This document shows, piece by piece, positions 44,863-55,421 of a stretch of 64,000 nt of DNA. Origin of the DNA: Xiphydria camelus. Taxonomy: Eukaryota > Arthropoda > Insecta > Hymenoptera > Xiphydriidae. The stretch covers positions 23,243,309 through 23,307,308 of the forward strand of contig OY783193.1 in NCBI GenBank assembly GCA_963678675.1. Reading direction: 5' to 3'. Positions within the stretch are counted from its first letter, which is position 1. Each line of letters begins with the position of its first letter. A program made the translations under genes and the position numbers. The notes beneath the pieces were generated by a model that saw only the letters and a program-made list of their open reading frames with translations, did no database searches and had not been told where the DNA came from.

Positions 44863-44869
44863 ACCCTAG

Positions 44870-45970
44870 TTTTATTGCCTTTTCTTACAGTAAAACATTT
44901 AAAGAATGTTGTATCAAAATTTCAAGTCAATCGGTCATAGACCTTTAAGTCTCCACTCCTCTAATACTGCGGAGCGGCAAGAACTCGGCGCTTTAAATGC
45001 TTGTTTCTCGAAACCAAATTTTTAAAGTCCGTGGACATCGTTATTTAAAAACTACTGCACCGATTCTTTTCAAATTTTGTACACACTTTCTACATATAAA
45101 ATACCAGACCCCTACGTTTTTTTTTTGTTACATTAAGGGGATTTTACAGCAACAAAATGACGGATTTTTTCGTGAAAAATCGCAATTTTTACTTCAAACA
45201 ACCACCAAAAATTTAAAAACGAAAAAAATTAAAGAAAAACGTAGGGGTCTAGAAAACCATCTATTTTAACTAAATTGCTTTGATTTTTTCATTTGAGATA
45301 ATTCTACGCTGAAATATAGTGTCCACCGCAAATCATCTTTTCCAAAAGGCGTCCTCGAAAATGCTTCGTCACCGGCTTATTCTCAATATTTTTCTACAAA
45401 AAAATTACAAAATGTTGTGTAAGAAGAAATTTGAGATACTATTGCGAATTGAACTCTGAGTGTCCTTCTACTAATGCGAATCGAACTCTGAGTGTCCTTC
45501 TACTAATGATTCTTGGTTGAACCACTGCAACTGTAGCTCCTTGCCGTTGGCTCGATGACGCTCGTACGATGATCGAAGAAGTACTCTGCTGCTGGGCTAA
45601 TCGAGCCGTCTTTTATGCATAAGCTCGTTCCTAGTCCCGAACCAATCACAGCCCTTCCTGAATATCGCTAGCAGGTAGATCGATACGGTCGTCCATGCAT
45701 CCTCGGGGGTGCCTCGTCACAGCCTGCCATCCCGTTAGCTGGTAGATCGGTACGGTTGTCCATGTGTCATTGGGGGTGTCCCATTAACGGTCCGCTATAC
45801 CTGGGTTATTTCCATCACGAAACATTGCTCACAGTTGTTCGAATGATGCTTTGTAACATGCGAAACATTAGAATATATCTACTTCAACAATAGCTCTGAA
45901 AAAATTCGTAAAAATAGTTATTTTCCACTCGTTAGACCCTCCCTCCCCCCACCCCCTTAAGACCAAGCAG
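44870..45970. other. Unassigned stretch with small duplications
   Basis: GAACTCTGAGTGTCCTTCTA is duplicated at 45451 and 45484. GGTAGATCG.TACGGT.GTCC blocks recur at 45674 and 45741. No protein recognised. Confidence 0.4.
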
Positions 45971-45974
45971 GGGT

Positions 45975-46100
45975 TGGAATGCGCTCGCGATCCCGTACCT
46001 ACCTTTCGCGGAAAGCTAATTGCCGGATGATTCCTAATGAGTCACGCGTCACTGAAATCACTTTGCTAATCACCGCCAACCGTCGGCTACTTAATCTGCT
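45975..46100. repeat. Dispersed repeat shared with 10430-10555
   Basis: Same orientation and about 85-90% alike by eye, including CTTTGCTAATCACCGCCAAC. Confidence 0.6.
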
Positions 46101-46351
46101 TATACGGAGAAATAGGGAAGAATTTCTACCCCTTCGTACGGTACGAGCAACAACCTCTCGGTTCCGTTAGTACATGACAGGGAAGCGTCATCCCTCGCGT
46201 TCACACCACTTTTCTAGCCAATCCGGGCACACCGCATAGCTCACCGTCATTCTCATTCAGCCAATCAGAGCGTACCGCATCACCCACGCTATCCCCACTA
46301 TCTATTAGTTGTAAGATATATAAACCGCAACCGAATCCACGTTATTCCTGC

Positions 46352-46915
46352 TACTCATCCCCATCCACCAATAACATTTTCGAAATACCTGCTCTATTTA
46401 ACGGCAATTTACCTACGTTAATTGCTGGCGACCTCAATGCCAAGCACGACGATTGGGGCTGCCGCTCCAAGAACCGGAAAGGCATCAGTCTCCTAAACCT
46501 ACTGCAAACACACAATTTCTCAATTGAAGTTCCCGCTGACCCCACCCACTTCCCAATGGACACCAATAAGAACCCCGATATTCTAGACACCTTCTTAGCG
46601 AAAAATCTAACACTAACTAAAGATCCCTGGACTATCCCAGCTCTGAAATCGGACCACAATCCAGTCCTCCTAGAAATCCCGAGAACCCCCTCCACTATAA
46701 TCTACACTAAAACTAAAATCAACTAGTTGGCTCTCCGCTTTCGCCTCGAATCCTCTTCCTTCAAATGCAGTAACTTATTGTCCACCGCTGATATAAACAA
46801 CGCCGTTGACTCACTTACCCAAGAAATCGGGGAAAAATTGGAGCTAGGTAGCAGTTCGACACCTGCGTCCCCGAGAAAAACCTTACTCCCCCACGATACA
46901 CTGGCTCTTATCTCT
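46352..46915 (+). pseudogene. Jockey-like LINE endonuclease fragment
   Basis: The plus frame reads LPTLIAGDLNAKHDDWGCRS (catalytic GDLN), ISLLNLLQTHNFSIE, PADPTHFP, PDILDTFL and ALKSDHNPVLLEI (catalytic SDH). This is the end of the APE/EEP endonuclease domain of non-LTR retrotransposons of the Jockey/R1/I group, which nicks target DNA to prime reverse transcription. A TAG at about 46723 interrupts the frame, which continues in register for 70 codons of linker. The Helentron at 46917 then cuts it off before the reverse transcriptase. The N-terminus is also missing. A dead 5'- and 3'-truncated piece. Confidence 0.75.
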
Positions 46916-46916
46916 T

Positions 46917-47470
46917 CTCTCTATTCTATAAAATAGTTTTTCGGATCGACTACCGACCGAACTATCCGAAACCCACCGCACCAATCGCCTACTGACGCAT
47001 CGGTCCACCTATCGCCTACCGCGGCGTCCTCCCACCAATCGCCCCCCCCCCCCCCCACCACGTGTCGGCCGCCAATGGGATACAGTATACTATCAATCGT
47101 CGATCGGTGCGGTGCAAGCCAGTCGAGCAGAGGCCCGTCTACCCGTTTGGCCGGCATGCAAGTCAGCCGAACAGATTATTAAGTACATATCGTCGGCTTC
47201 ACATGTAACAATTATCATGACAGAAAACACTCTACGACAAGTTATGTCGACCGCCAACGGGATTTAGTATGTTATCGATCGATTTAGTAAGTCAGCCGAC
47301 CAGCCCAGCAGATTATTACATGTCGTTTGCTTCTATTACCACGACGAAAAAAACTCTACGACAATCTATGTTCTCCTTCTTTTCCTCCTCCACCTCCACC
47401 TCTTCCTCCTACTCCACCAATTCCTACAGGAGTTTATTTCTTTTGACCGGTTTTTGCCATAATATACATA
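46917..47470 (+). mobile_element. Helentron family B, copy 1 (5' part)
   Basis: Starts CTCTCTATTCTATAAAATAG exactly as copy 2 at 55545, and aligns with it to TTTTTGCCATAATATACATA. It is then interrupted by the palindromic MITE (47471-48337) and the gypsy element (48344-53407), and continues at 53408-53508. Confidence 0.7.
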
Positions 47471-48061
47471 CCGCATGTCCTATGGCCAACCGCGCAGGTG
47501 AGCTCCGACCTGAATTCTTGACTTCGGCAGTATTTATGGTACAGTTAGAGTGGACTTCAGACGAGTGCGCTGCATAAGAATGAAAAGTATCGACTGCTCT
47601 TCTAATAGCTGTCAATTCGGGGGATCGAAGCGTGTCGTGTAACCTCAAAATCGTAAAGTTTTGAATTAGTAGTGCATAATTTGTAGAAGTGATGAGAAAT
47701 AATCATAAATAATCTTCCGAATTGACACCTCAGGTATCGCTCACGCCACTCCGTAAAACTACTTTCTAGACACGCGCGGTGCTAGCGCGGAAATAATTTC
47801 TGAAACAAATAGGCATGAGGCGTGTAATTCGGTTGGACATCGAAAAAACCCGAATGATTGTTAACTCTCACTTCTGAACATTACTTACCATTTATTCAAA
47901 GATTCACGATTTCGAACTTAGACTTCGATCTCCCGAATTGACAGCCATCGGGAGATCAGACGTTTCACACTTTTCGTAAGAACGCAGCGTAAGAGCGAAA
48001 AGCGTCGTCTAATTTCCCGATGGCTGTCAATTCGGAAGATTATTTATGATTATTTGTCATC

Positions 48062-48123
<62 letters not shown>

Positions 48124-48337
48124 ACAAATTATTCACTACTAATTCAAAACTTTACGATTTTGAGGTTACACGAAACGCTTCGATCTCCCAAATTGACAGC
48201 TATTAGAAGAGCAGTCGACACTTTTCGTTCTTATGCAGTGCACTCGTCTGAAGCCCACTCTAACTGTACCATAAATACTGCCGAAGTCAAGAATTCAGGT
48301 CGCAGCTCACTTGCGCGGTTGGCCATAGGACATGCGG
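47471..48337. mobile_element. CCGCATGTCCTATGG palindromic MITE, TA duplication
   Basis: CCGCATGTCCTATGGCCAAC and its complement, flanked by TA at 47469-47470 and 48338-48339. Arms about 250-320 bp, containing TGTCAATTCGG blocks shared with 42533-42886. A second hairpin (TCCCGAATTGACAGCCATCG arms) lies at 47925-48035. A (CT)n run sits in the right arm. Confidence 0.75.
48065..48123. repeat. (CT)n microsatellite
   Basis: About 59 bp of CT dinucleotides with one CC interruption. Confidence 0.95.
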
Positions 48338-48343
48338 TATACA

Positions 48344-48748
48344 TGTAAGGAAAGTATCCTAAGTCTATTTGAATCTAGCGCTTAAATCGAGTCGGTAAGT
48401 CAGACCTCCTATGGAAACAGACAACCGAATTACACAAGGGACACGTGGTGTGAGAAAAGACGATGTAAGCTACGAAGCAAACATGTCGCAAGAAGTCAAA
48501 GTTAAGAATTAAGAAGAATTAAGAACCTAAGACTAAACGATAGTTGTCAAGAAACAACAGGGTGAATGACGATATTGAATGTTGTTTCTTTGTTTACAGG
48601 TAGGATTAATTAGTTTAAGTTATTAGACTGGTTTTGTTTGTACGGAATCAATTAGTTTAGGTTAGGTTAGGCTAAGGTTTTGTTTGTATAAAATAGAAAA
48701 AACTTTGTTTACAGAGAAACAATTCGTGTGTTGTTCCCCAACCCTTAT
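48344..48748 (+). repeat. 5' LTR
   Basis: Begins TGTAAGGAAAGTATCC and ends ACCCTTAT. It contains promoter-like TATAAAATAG at about 48687. I could not identify a tRNA primer-binding site in the bases that follow. Confidence 0.85.
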
Positions 48749-48775
48749 AAAACAACATTCTCGTTGTAAATCACA

Positions 48776-49883
48776 ATGGACAAGCTACAATTCGCTTTCG
48801 AGTTGCTCTGCGCTGCAGATGTGCCAAGGACGAACATGCTGTGCATAACCTCAATCAGCACACCGGACGGCCGAACTTACGCAATTCTAACGCACTGCTA
48901 TGATGTGCAACTGCACGCGGCAATCAGAAAAACAGCACCGTATACTAAAGTAAAAAAGACATTAACTAAAAGAGGCCAGACAAGGAAAGTATGGATTAAT
49001 CTAACTAAAGAATTGATCGAGACTTATTTAGATGAGGGAGAAAATTTACAATTTAATGACGTATATTTAGAAGAAAAAACAAACACACATGAAAGTAGGG
49101 TAACTGAGGCTTCAGAACAACCATTGATAAAATTGCTAGAACAACTACTTGAAAAAAGCCAAGGAAAATCTAAGGAGAAGAATATTGGTAAAATCGCTAA
49201 AAAATTCATAATTGAAAAATTTAACGTGAAAACCTCAAATGTGGATCAATGGATAATTAATTTTGAGAAAGAATGCGAACGGTTTGATATACCTAACTAA
49301 GGATGCGGAAAAAAATGAAATTTTAAAATCATTCATGGAAAAAAGTGCCATAGATTGGTATAGTTGTACACTTGCGAAGTTAACCGTTCAAGCGAACTGG
49401 AAAGATTGGAAGAAGAATTTTTGTACTACATTTGCGAATACCGGTTGGTCTCCAATAAGATATGCGCTACAATTTAATTATCAAACAGGCTCTTTACTAG
49501 ATTATGCGATAAAAAAAGAAAAACTTTTACTAGAAACAAGAAAATCTATTGATAAGGGAACATTGATTGATCTGATTGCTAGTGGCCTGCCAAATTTCGT
49601 AGCTGATAGAATTGATAGAGAAAAATTAAATATTACCGAAGACTTGTACTACGAAATAGGTAAACTAGAACACTTAATTCACAAGAAAACAGACTTCAAA
49701 AGGAATAAAAATTACAAAGAAAACACAGAGAAAAAGCCATGCGAAATTTGTACAAATAAGGGCAAAGGTACACGCTTCCATCCTGAAGCTGAATGCTGGT
49801 TTAAAGATACACAAAACAAAACAAGACATGTTAATAATTCAATATTGGAGGTAGAACTAAGTGATACTGATCCAAAAAACTAG
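48776..49883 (+). pseudogene. gag, frameshifted
   Basis: The ATG at 48776 opens 174 codons up to a TAA at 49298; the next frame continues the homologous protein from about 49295 to 49883. Gag forms the capsid particle that packages element RNA. Visible landmarks: WIINFEKECERFD at the end of the first part; ILKSFMEKSAIDWYS and FCTTFANTGWSPIR in the second (capsid-like helices); a zinc knuckle variant C-x2-C-x9-H-x4-C at residues 160-178 of the second ORF. The shift is +1 (frame 2 to frame 0), which is not the usual programmed direction, so it is probably a mutation. Confidence 0.8.
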
Positions 49884-49927
49884 TAATTCCACCATTAATT
49901 AGACTTCCGTTAACATTAAACAACACT

Positions 49928-51536
49928 TTGAAAGTATCCGCTATCTACGATTCAGGCTCAAATGTTTCACTTATAAATTCAAAATTAGTCCATCTGAAAC
50001 AAAAAAGGATTAATTTAAAACAAAAAGTTAACCTAAGAACAATTAATGGTGTGTATAGATCAGAAGAATTGATAAAAATTAAAGTAAAAATATTGAATAT
50101 AGAAGAATACATAGACGTATTCATAATCAATCACGAAAATTTCGACTACGACTTTCTAATAGGATTAGATTGCATAACAAAATTCAAGGTAAGACAAAAT
50201 GAAAACCTTGATATAGAACAAAAACACTTTGATCTCACAGAAAAACAAGAAGATCGAATAAACTTCAATGAACACGTGGATTTAGACAATTTCGAAGTCT
50301 TAACAAATCACTTGAGTCATTATGAAGAAAATATAATAAAAAATCTCATAGATAAATATAAAAATATATTTGCAAAAGACAAATACGATATAGGCGTAGT
50401 AAAAGGGTACGAAGCCAGAATAGATCTCATAGTAGATAAATATTGTAGCAAAAGACCTTACCGATGCACCATCGAAGATAAAAAAGAAATAGAGGAACAA
50501 ATCTCACAATTACTTAAAAGAAATCTAATAGAAGAATCATACAGTCCTTTTTCTGTTCCAGTTACATTAGCATATAAAAAAGATGAAAATAAGAGATCAA
50601 GACTATGCATAGATTTTAGGGATCTGAATAAGATAATAGTTCCCCAATCACAACCATTCCCACTAATTGAAGATTTAGTAATAAAAACAAGAAACTGCAA
50701 ATATTTTTCGAAACTTGACATAAATTCTGCATTTTGGTCTATCCCTTTAAGAATTGAAGACAAAAGGAAAACGGCATTTGTGACCCAAGAGGGACAATTT
50801 CAATGGACTTGTTTACCATTCGGGTTAAAAACATCACCAGCTATTTTTCAGAGAATATTGAGTAATATAATAAGAAAATATAAACTATCAGATTTCACAT
50901 TAAACTATATTGATGATATACTAATCTTTTCAAAGTCCTTCGAGGAACATATAAATCACCTATCACAACTATTAGAAGCAATAACAAAAGAAGGATTCAG
51001 ATTAAAATTTTCAAAATGCACATTTGCATTAGATTCTGTACAATATTTAGGTCACATTATAAGACACAACTCAATTTCTCCAATAAAGGATAATCTCATT
51101 TCAATAAAAAATTTTCCAGTACCGAAAAATCAAAAAAACATCAGACAATTCCTAGGGAAAATTAACTTTTACAATACATACGTCCCAAAAATTTCATTAA
51201 TTTTAGAACCTTTACATAACTTACTAAGAAAAGGACAGAAATTCATTTGGTCCAAAGACTGTCAAAAAGCTTTCGAATACATGAAAGATTTCCTTTGCTC
51301 GAAACCAGTATTAGCCATCTTCGATCCAGACCGGCCAATACACATATACACAGACGCAAGTTTGCAAGGTATAGGAGCCATATTAAAACAACCACAGCCA
51401 AATGGAAAAATCGAAAAACCGGTAGCATATTTTTCAAAGAAACTGAACGAATCACAAAAAAAAAGAAAAAAGCAATTTACTTAGAATGCTTAGCAATTAA
51501 AGAATCAGTGAAATATTGGCAATATACTGGCATATA
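49928..51536 (+). pseudogene. pol part 1: protease, reverse transcriptase, RNase H
   Basis: The 518-codon frame begins with a retropepsin (DSG at residues 8-10), then reverse transcriptase with LDIN (263-266), LPFGLKTSPA (296-305) and the YIDD active site (327-330), then RNase H with TDAS (475-478). It lies one frame back (-1) from the end of gag, as expected for gag-pol frameshifting. The frame breaks at an A-rich run near 51460, and RNase H continues in two further frames (YLECLAIKESVKYW about 51475-51520, then VFSDHKP from 51550). Catalytic residues that remain visible are intact, but the shifts make the polyprotein non-functional. The start given is a non-ATG codon inside the protease, since pol is normally made by fusion. 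Confidence 0.9.
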
Positions 51537-52933
51537 AATAGACCATTCAAAGTATTTTCAGACCACAAACCACTGGAAAAAATGAACATCAAATCTAGAA
51601 CAGATGAAGAATTAGGTGATCTCACTTATTATTTATCACAATATGATTTCGAAATAATATACCGTCCAGGTAAAAACAACTTAGAAGCAGACTGCTTAAG
51701 TAGAAACCCAGTATTAGAGTCTCAAGAAAACGAAGATGATCAATTAAAAATCGTAAATTTAATAAAAATAGATGATATTTTAGAAGATCAAAATAAGAAT
51801 AACGATATAACAGCTACAAAAGACAGATTACTCTTCAAAGATAATCTGTACTATAAAAAAATAAGACAAAAAGAAAAAATAGTACTATCAGAAGATTTTT
51901 CTAAGAAATTGATAGAAAACGTTCACAAAAATGTTTGCCACATCGGCGTAAAACAAATGCAAACTAAAATATTGCCACATTATACAGCAAAAAATATTTC
52001 GGAGAATATAGAGCACACATGCAAAAATTGCGAGATTTGTATAAAAAATAAATCAAGAGGACAAGACAAAATTGGTCTAATGTCTCATCTCGGTCCCGCA
52101 AAAAAACCGTTTGAAATAGTTTCCATAGACACAATAGGTGGATTCGGTGGTTCACCATCCACAAAGAAATACTTACATCTCCTAGTAGATCATTTTACAA
52201 GACTCGCTTACATATTAACATCAAAAACGCAAAAGGCAAACGATTTCATTAAATTAACGGAAAACGTACTCAAAGAACATAACATAGAAATAATTTTAAC
52301 AGATCAATATCCGGGCATAAACTCCACAGAATTCAAAAATTACCTAGAAGAAAAGAAAATCACGAAGATTTTCACAGCAGCCAATGCACCATTCTCTAAT
52401 GGCTTAAACGAAAGACTTAATCAAACTTTAATAAATAAAATCAGATGTGCAATAAATGAGGAAAAAAGATACGCATGGACAACTATAGCACACAAGTGTA
52501 TAGAAAAATATAATGAAACGGAACACACAGTCACTAAGTTCAGTCCAAAATATTTATTACAAGGTGAAGACACCTCAATATTACCGAACGAGTTAAAAAA
52601 ACAAGAGATAACAATACTCTAGAAAATGATAGGGCAATTGCCTTCGAGAACAGTACCAAATACCATGATTACAATAAAAAATTGTATGATGAAAATAGAA
52701 AAGATTATAACTTTAATATTGGGGACTCAGTATATGTTGAAGATGGTAATCAACTGAATCGAACAAAATTAGAGGAATTAAGAATCGGTCCTTACAAAAT
52801 TTTGAAAAAAATATCAAAATCAATGTACGAAATTGATACAGGACACAAGAAATCAGAATCAAATTTATTTCGTATCTCTAAACTCATCCCAACACTTAAC
52901 ATTCCAAATGAAACAGACATCGTGGGCGCTTAA
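51516..52933 (+). pseudogene. pol part 2: RNase H end and integrase
   Basis: The 368-codon frame has the end of RNase H (SDH about 15-17, ADCLSRNP about 58-65), then an integrase: zinc-binding H137-x4-H142-x26-C169-x2-C172 and the catalytic triad D205, D263, E299 with 35 residues between the last two (D-D35-E). The frame stops at 52620-52622 but the protein continues in another frame to 52933, giving the C-terminal GPY/F module (IGPYKIL) that binds DNA. Integrase inserts the cDNA. All catalytic residues remain; the frameshift separates core and C-terminal domain. Confidence 0.9.
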
Positions 52934-52984
52934 CTACAACTTCGTGTAATTTCGTACCGAAACTATGTACCATATCTTTAATTT

Positions 52985-52997
52985 TGAGGGGGGGAGA
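52985..52997 (+). promoter_or_regulatory. Polypurine tract
   Basis: GAGGGGGGGGAGA lies directly upstream of the 3' LTR; it would prime plus-strand DNA synthesis. Confidence 0.75.
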
Positions 52998-53407
52998 TGT
53001 AAGGAAAGTATCCTAAGTCTATTTGAATCTAGCGCTTAAATCGAGTCGGTAAGTCAGACCTCCTATGGAAACAGACAACCGAATTACACAAGGGACACGT
53101 GGTGTGAGAAAAGACGATGTAAGCTACGAAGCAAACATGTCGCAAGAAGTCAAAGTTAAGAATTAAGAAGAATTAAGAACCTAAGACTAAACGATAGTTG
53201 TCAAGAAACAACAGGGTGAATAACGACATTGAATGTTGTTTCTTTGTTTACAGGTAGGATTAATAAGTTTAAGTTATTAGACTGGTTTTGTTTGTACGGA
53301 ATCAATTAGTTAGGTTTAGGTTAGGTGAGGCTAAGGTTTTGTTTGTATAAAATAGAAAAAACTTTGTTTACAGAGAAACAATTCGTGTATTGTTCCCCAA
53401 CCCTTAT
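52998..53407 (+). repeat. 3' LTR
   Basis: About 98% identical to the 5' LTR; differences include small indels in the TTAGGTTAGG stretch and G/A at TCGTGT[G/A]TTG. Confidence 0.85.
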
Positions 53408-53508
53408 ATACATAATACGCACGAAAGAATGGTCAGTACTCATTTACGTTGGAAATAGGCGTTTGGAATTAAATAAAAGCACTCTCTCTCTGTGTTCTCA
53501 CTACAAAC
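53408..53508 (+). mobile_element. Helentron family B, copy 1, continuation
   Basis: Matches 56094-56205 (GAATGGTCAGT.CTCATTTACG, GTGTTCTCACTA), resuming where 47470 was cut. It ends before the hairpin at 53517. Confidence 0.65.
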
Positions 53509-53516
53509 AATCGTGT

Positions 53517-53712
53517 GGCCGCCACGCGCGAAGGAAGTGAAACTTCGATACCACTTTCTCTGAATTTGATTCCGATGGTATTAGTTTCAATTGGCTCTAC
53601 GAAGAAGCATTGTAAAAGACTTGTATAGAGCCAATTGAAACTAATACCACCGGAATCAAATTCAGAGAAACTGGTATCGAAGTTTCACTTCCTTCGCGCA
53701 TGGCGGCCACAC
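53517..53712. repeat. Near-perfect hairpin with GAAGTGAAACTTC arms
   Basis: About 85-bp arms (CGAAGGAAGTGAAACTTCGA ... CAATTGGCTCTA) and a 25-bp loop near 53610. Both arms carry the Helentron terminal motif. Confidence 0.85.
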
Positions 53713-53719
53713 GTTTTGT

Positions 53720-53872
53720 TTTTGTTTTTAATTGTGTTAATTGAAATCTCGATTTTCGACTTCGTTCTGTACCAGTTTTAACGATTGCCTTCGTCATCGC
53801 TTTCGTTATCGCTTTCTTTACACGTTGCCTGTCACGAAACTCTTTTGCCCGTTGTTTTCCTGTTTTTGCCAT
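53720..53872 (-). pseudogene. Short basic protein, N-terminal fragment of a mobile-element ORF
   Basis: Starts MAKTGKQRAKEFRDRQRVKK and continues lysine- and threonine-rich. A second copy at 62225-62373 keeps the same start and stops earlier. Such Arg/Lys-rich openings are common at the start of insect transposon ORFs, but I cannot name the family. The two copies are followed (on the minus strand, upstream) by shared non-coding sequence, one inverted with respect to the other. Confidence 0.4.
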
Positions 53873-54435
53873 AATAATTTTGCCACACACAAACACACAA
53901 AATAATGCACAGTAAGGTCGCAACTCCGATCGCAGATTACACGAGCTCCGTATGGCCGGCCACTCGACGCGGTAAAATCCGGAAAACTAAAAATGCGACA
54001 AACGAAATACAAGCCACTCACAACTAACTCTGCGCCCTCTAGTCTCGCTTCTCATATCATCTTACGGATACGCCAAAGAAAGGATCCTAAACGCTAGATT
54101 TATGGTGAGCCCGAACAGTCCTCTTAGTGGCGGTGCGACACTGCGTCGTCTCATAATATAACTAAACAATAGCTTCCATCGCCCCAAGAAATCCTCTCGA
54201 GCAACACAAACCAGACCCCCTCTGCACAGTCTCTAAACAGCGATTGATTTTTGCTTAATTTATTCTTCAGTTTCAAGTTAATAACTATAACAAGTGCGAT
54301 GAAGAGTAGATCTCCTCGGGGTCGTAAACCTGGAAGACACTACTGCGTGATACGACTAGTGACCGAAAACGTGGAGAGGTGGATTTAAACCGTATCGGTT
54401 AGTTGTAATGATTTAACACTGCACTCACAATATTT
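53873..54435. other. Repeat inverted relative to 62410-62620, then unassigned
   Basis: 53900-54090 (CCGTATGGCCGGCCACTCGA, GGATCCT) is the reverse complement of 62410-62620. 54100-54435 has no recognised content. Confidence 0.55.
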
Positions 54436-54585
54436 CCAGATAGAAAAGTGCTACAGAATTAGTGCAGTGCCGCCAATATACCGCCAAAGTTGATGCAGAC
54501 CTTGTCGAAGCACGTCGTGTCGGTAAAACCTGATATTTCTACCGTGGCATTGTACCGCAATTCTGGAGGAACTTTTCTATCTGGG
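54436..54585. mobile_element. CCAGATAGAAAA MITE
   Basis: CCAGATAGAAAAGTG and the complement of ACTTTTCTATCTGG. Same family as 1062-1215. Confidence 0.65.
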
Positions 54586-54669
54586 TTACTGGTGATTATA
54601 TTAGATTCAAAGAGATGCAGTAACTCCGTGATGTAGCCGTGGTTTACAATTAGATACACTGCGAGGTTG

Positions 54670-55110
54670 TTTTAAGGGAAATGTGAGGGACTGCGAACGC
54701 ATTCGCAACCTACATTCACCACGACATACCGCCCGCCTCGCCGTTACGACCGATGTACAGATTAGACCTAGATTAACGCGTTACTTAGGTTACGATAATA
54801 GTGATCGGTATGAAATGACGTAGAAGTTCCCTTTGCGACGGGGAATACATATTTTGCGAGGCTGGCTCGCGAGGCCACCGCGCAAAGTCGACACATGGCT
54901 TTAGTCAACGCTCGGTCGTGAGCGGTGAAATGGGGAAGGGTGGAGAGCGGTAGGATGGGGCCAAGCCGAGAGCGGTGTAATGGGGCAGGGTCGAGATCGC
55001 TGTATGAGTGAGGCACGTACGGTAGCGCTGGAGTGTGTGGGTTTCGTTACGGTTTTTTTCGTTGCATAGAGCGCGCTTTTAGTACACTCAGCAAAGAAGT
55101 CTCACTTCAA
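54670..55110 (-). repeat. Helentron-like 5' segment, minus orientation
   Basis: Ends at 55107 with the complement of GAAGTGAGACTTC; upstream GGTCGTGAGCGGTG.AATGGGG blocks repeat. The same segment recurs at 62690-62768 plus 63839-63970, interrupted there by a MITE. The part 54680-54850 is inverted relative to 8870-9080. Confidence 0.5.
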
Positions 55111-55421
55111 AATATTCTTTATCGGAATGCGCTTGGAAGAAACTCTTTCACACTCTCCAGGGAACTAACTAAAAGGGCATACGGGGATTATGATATGGAG
55201 CATCGATGACTGGTTTCTTTCTTTCGTCCTCAGTAGAAATCCGACACTGCGTCGCCTCATGAGCAGTGGAATGGGGCACGGTCGAGAGCGTTGTGTGAGG
55301 CAGGGTGGCGAGCGCTAGAGAGTGTGTATTTCGTTATACCGGGTGTCCACCTGATCGGGCCGACCAGAATCGGGCCGACCAGAGTCGGGCCGATCGCTGA
55401 GCACTTGGGTATATCTATATA
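55111..55421. other. Unassigned repeat fragments
   Basis: GGGCCGACCAGA.TCGGGCCGA is tandemly doubled at about 55357-55390. CGCTTGGAAGAAACTCTTTC at 55129 recurs at 56223, and 55199-55290 resembles 56735-56830. Confidence 0.5.

Larger units (their letters stand above)
43718..44869 (+). mobile_element. Helitron2/Helentron, deletion derivative
   Basis: 5' end: GAAGTGAAACTTC (43724-43736) after a T run. 3' end: its reverse complement GAAGTTTCACTTC (44830-44842), a perfect 16-bp hairpin (44847-44862) and terminal CTAG (44866-44869) before TTTT. A hairpin followed by CTRR is the Helitron 3' signature, and T^T insertion fits Helentrons. The interior keeps only an endonuclease remnant; the Rep/helicase is deleted. 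A repeated AATCGAGCGTTACGCTCA block occurs at 43780 and 43890. Confidence 0.75.
48344..53407 (+). mobile_element. Ty3/gypsy LTR retrotransposon, near complete, inactive
   Basis: Two direct LTRs of about 405-410 bp enclose gag and pol in the order protease, reverse transcriptase, RNase H, integrase, which together with the GPY module defines Ty3/gypsy. ATACA flanks it on both sides (48339-48343, 53408-53412). No env-like ORF lies between integrase and the 3' LTR. LTRs differ at only about 8 sites, so the insertion is fairly young, but the coding region has at least five frame breaks. Confidence 0.9.

Noticed and set aside
48630..48700. TTAGG repeats in the LTR as telomeric sequence
   Set aside because: Only two or three imperfect copies, present in both LTRs as part of the element.
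52934..52997. env-like third ORF of the gypsy element
   Set aside because: Only about 60 bp separate the integrase end and the 3' LTR, so there is no room for one.
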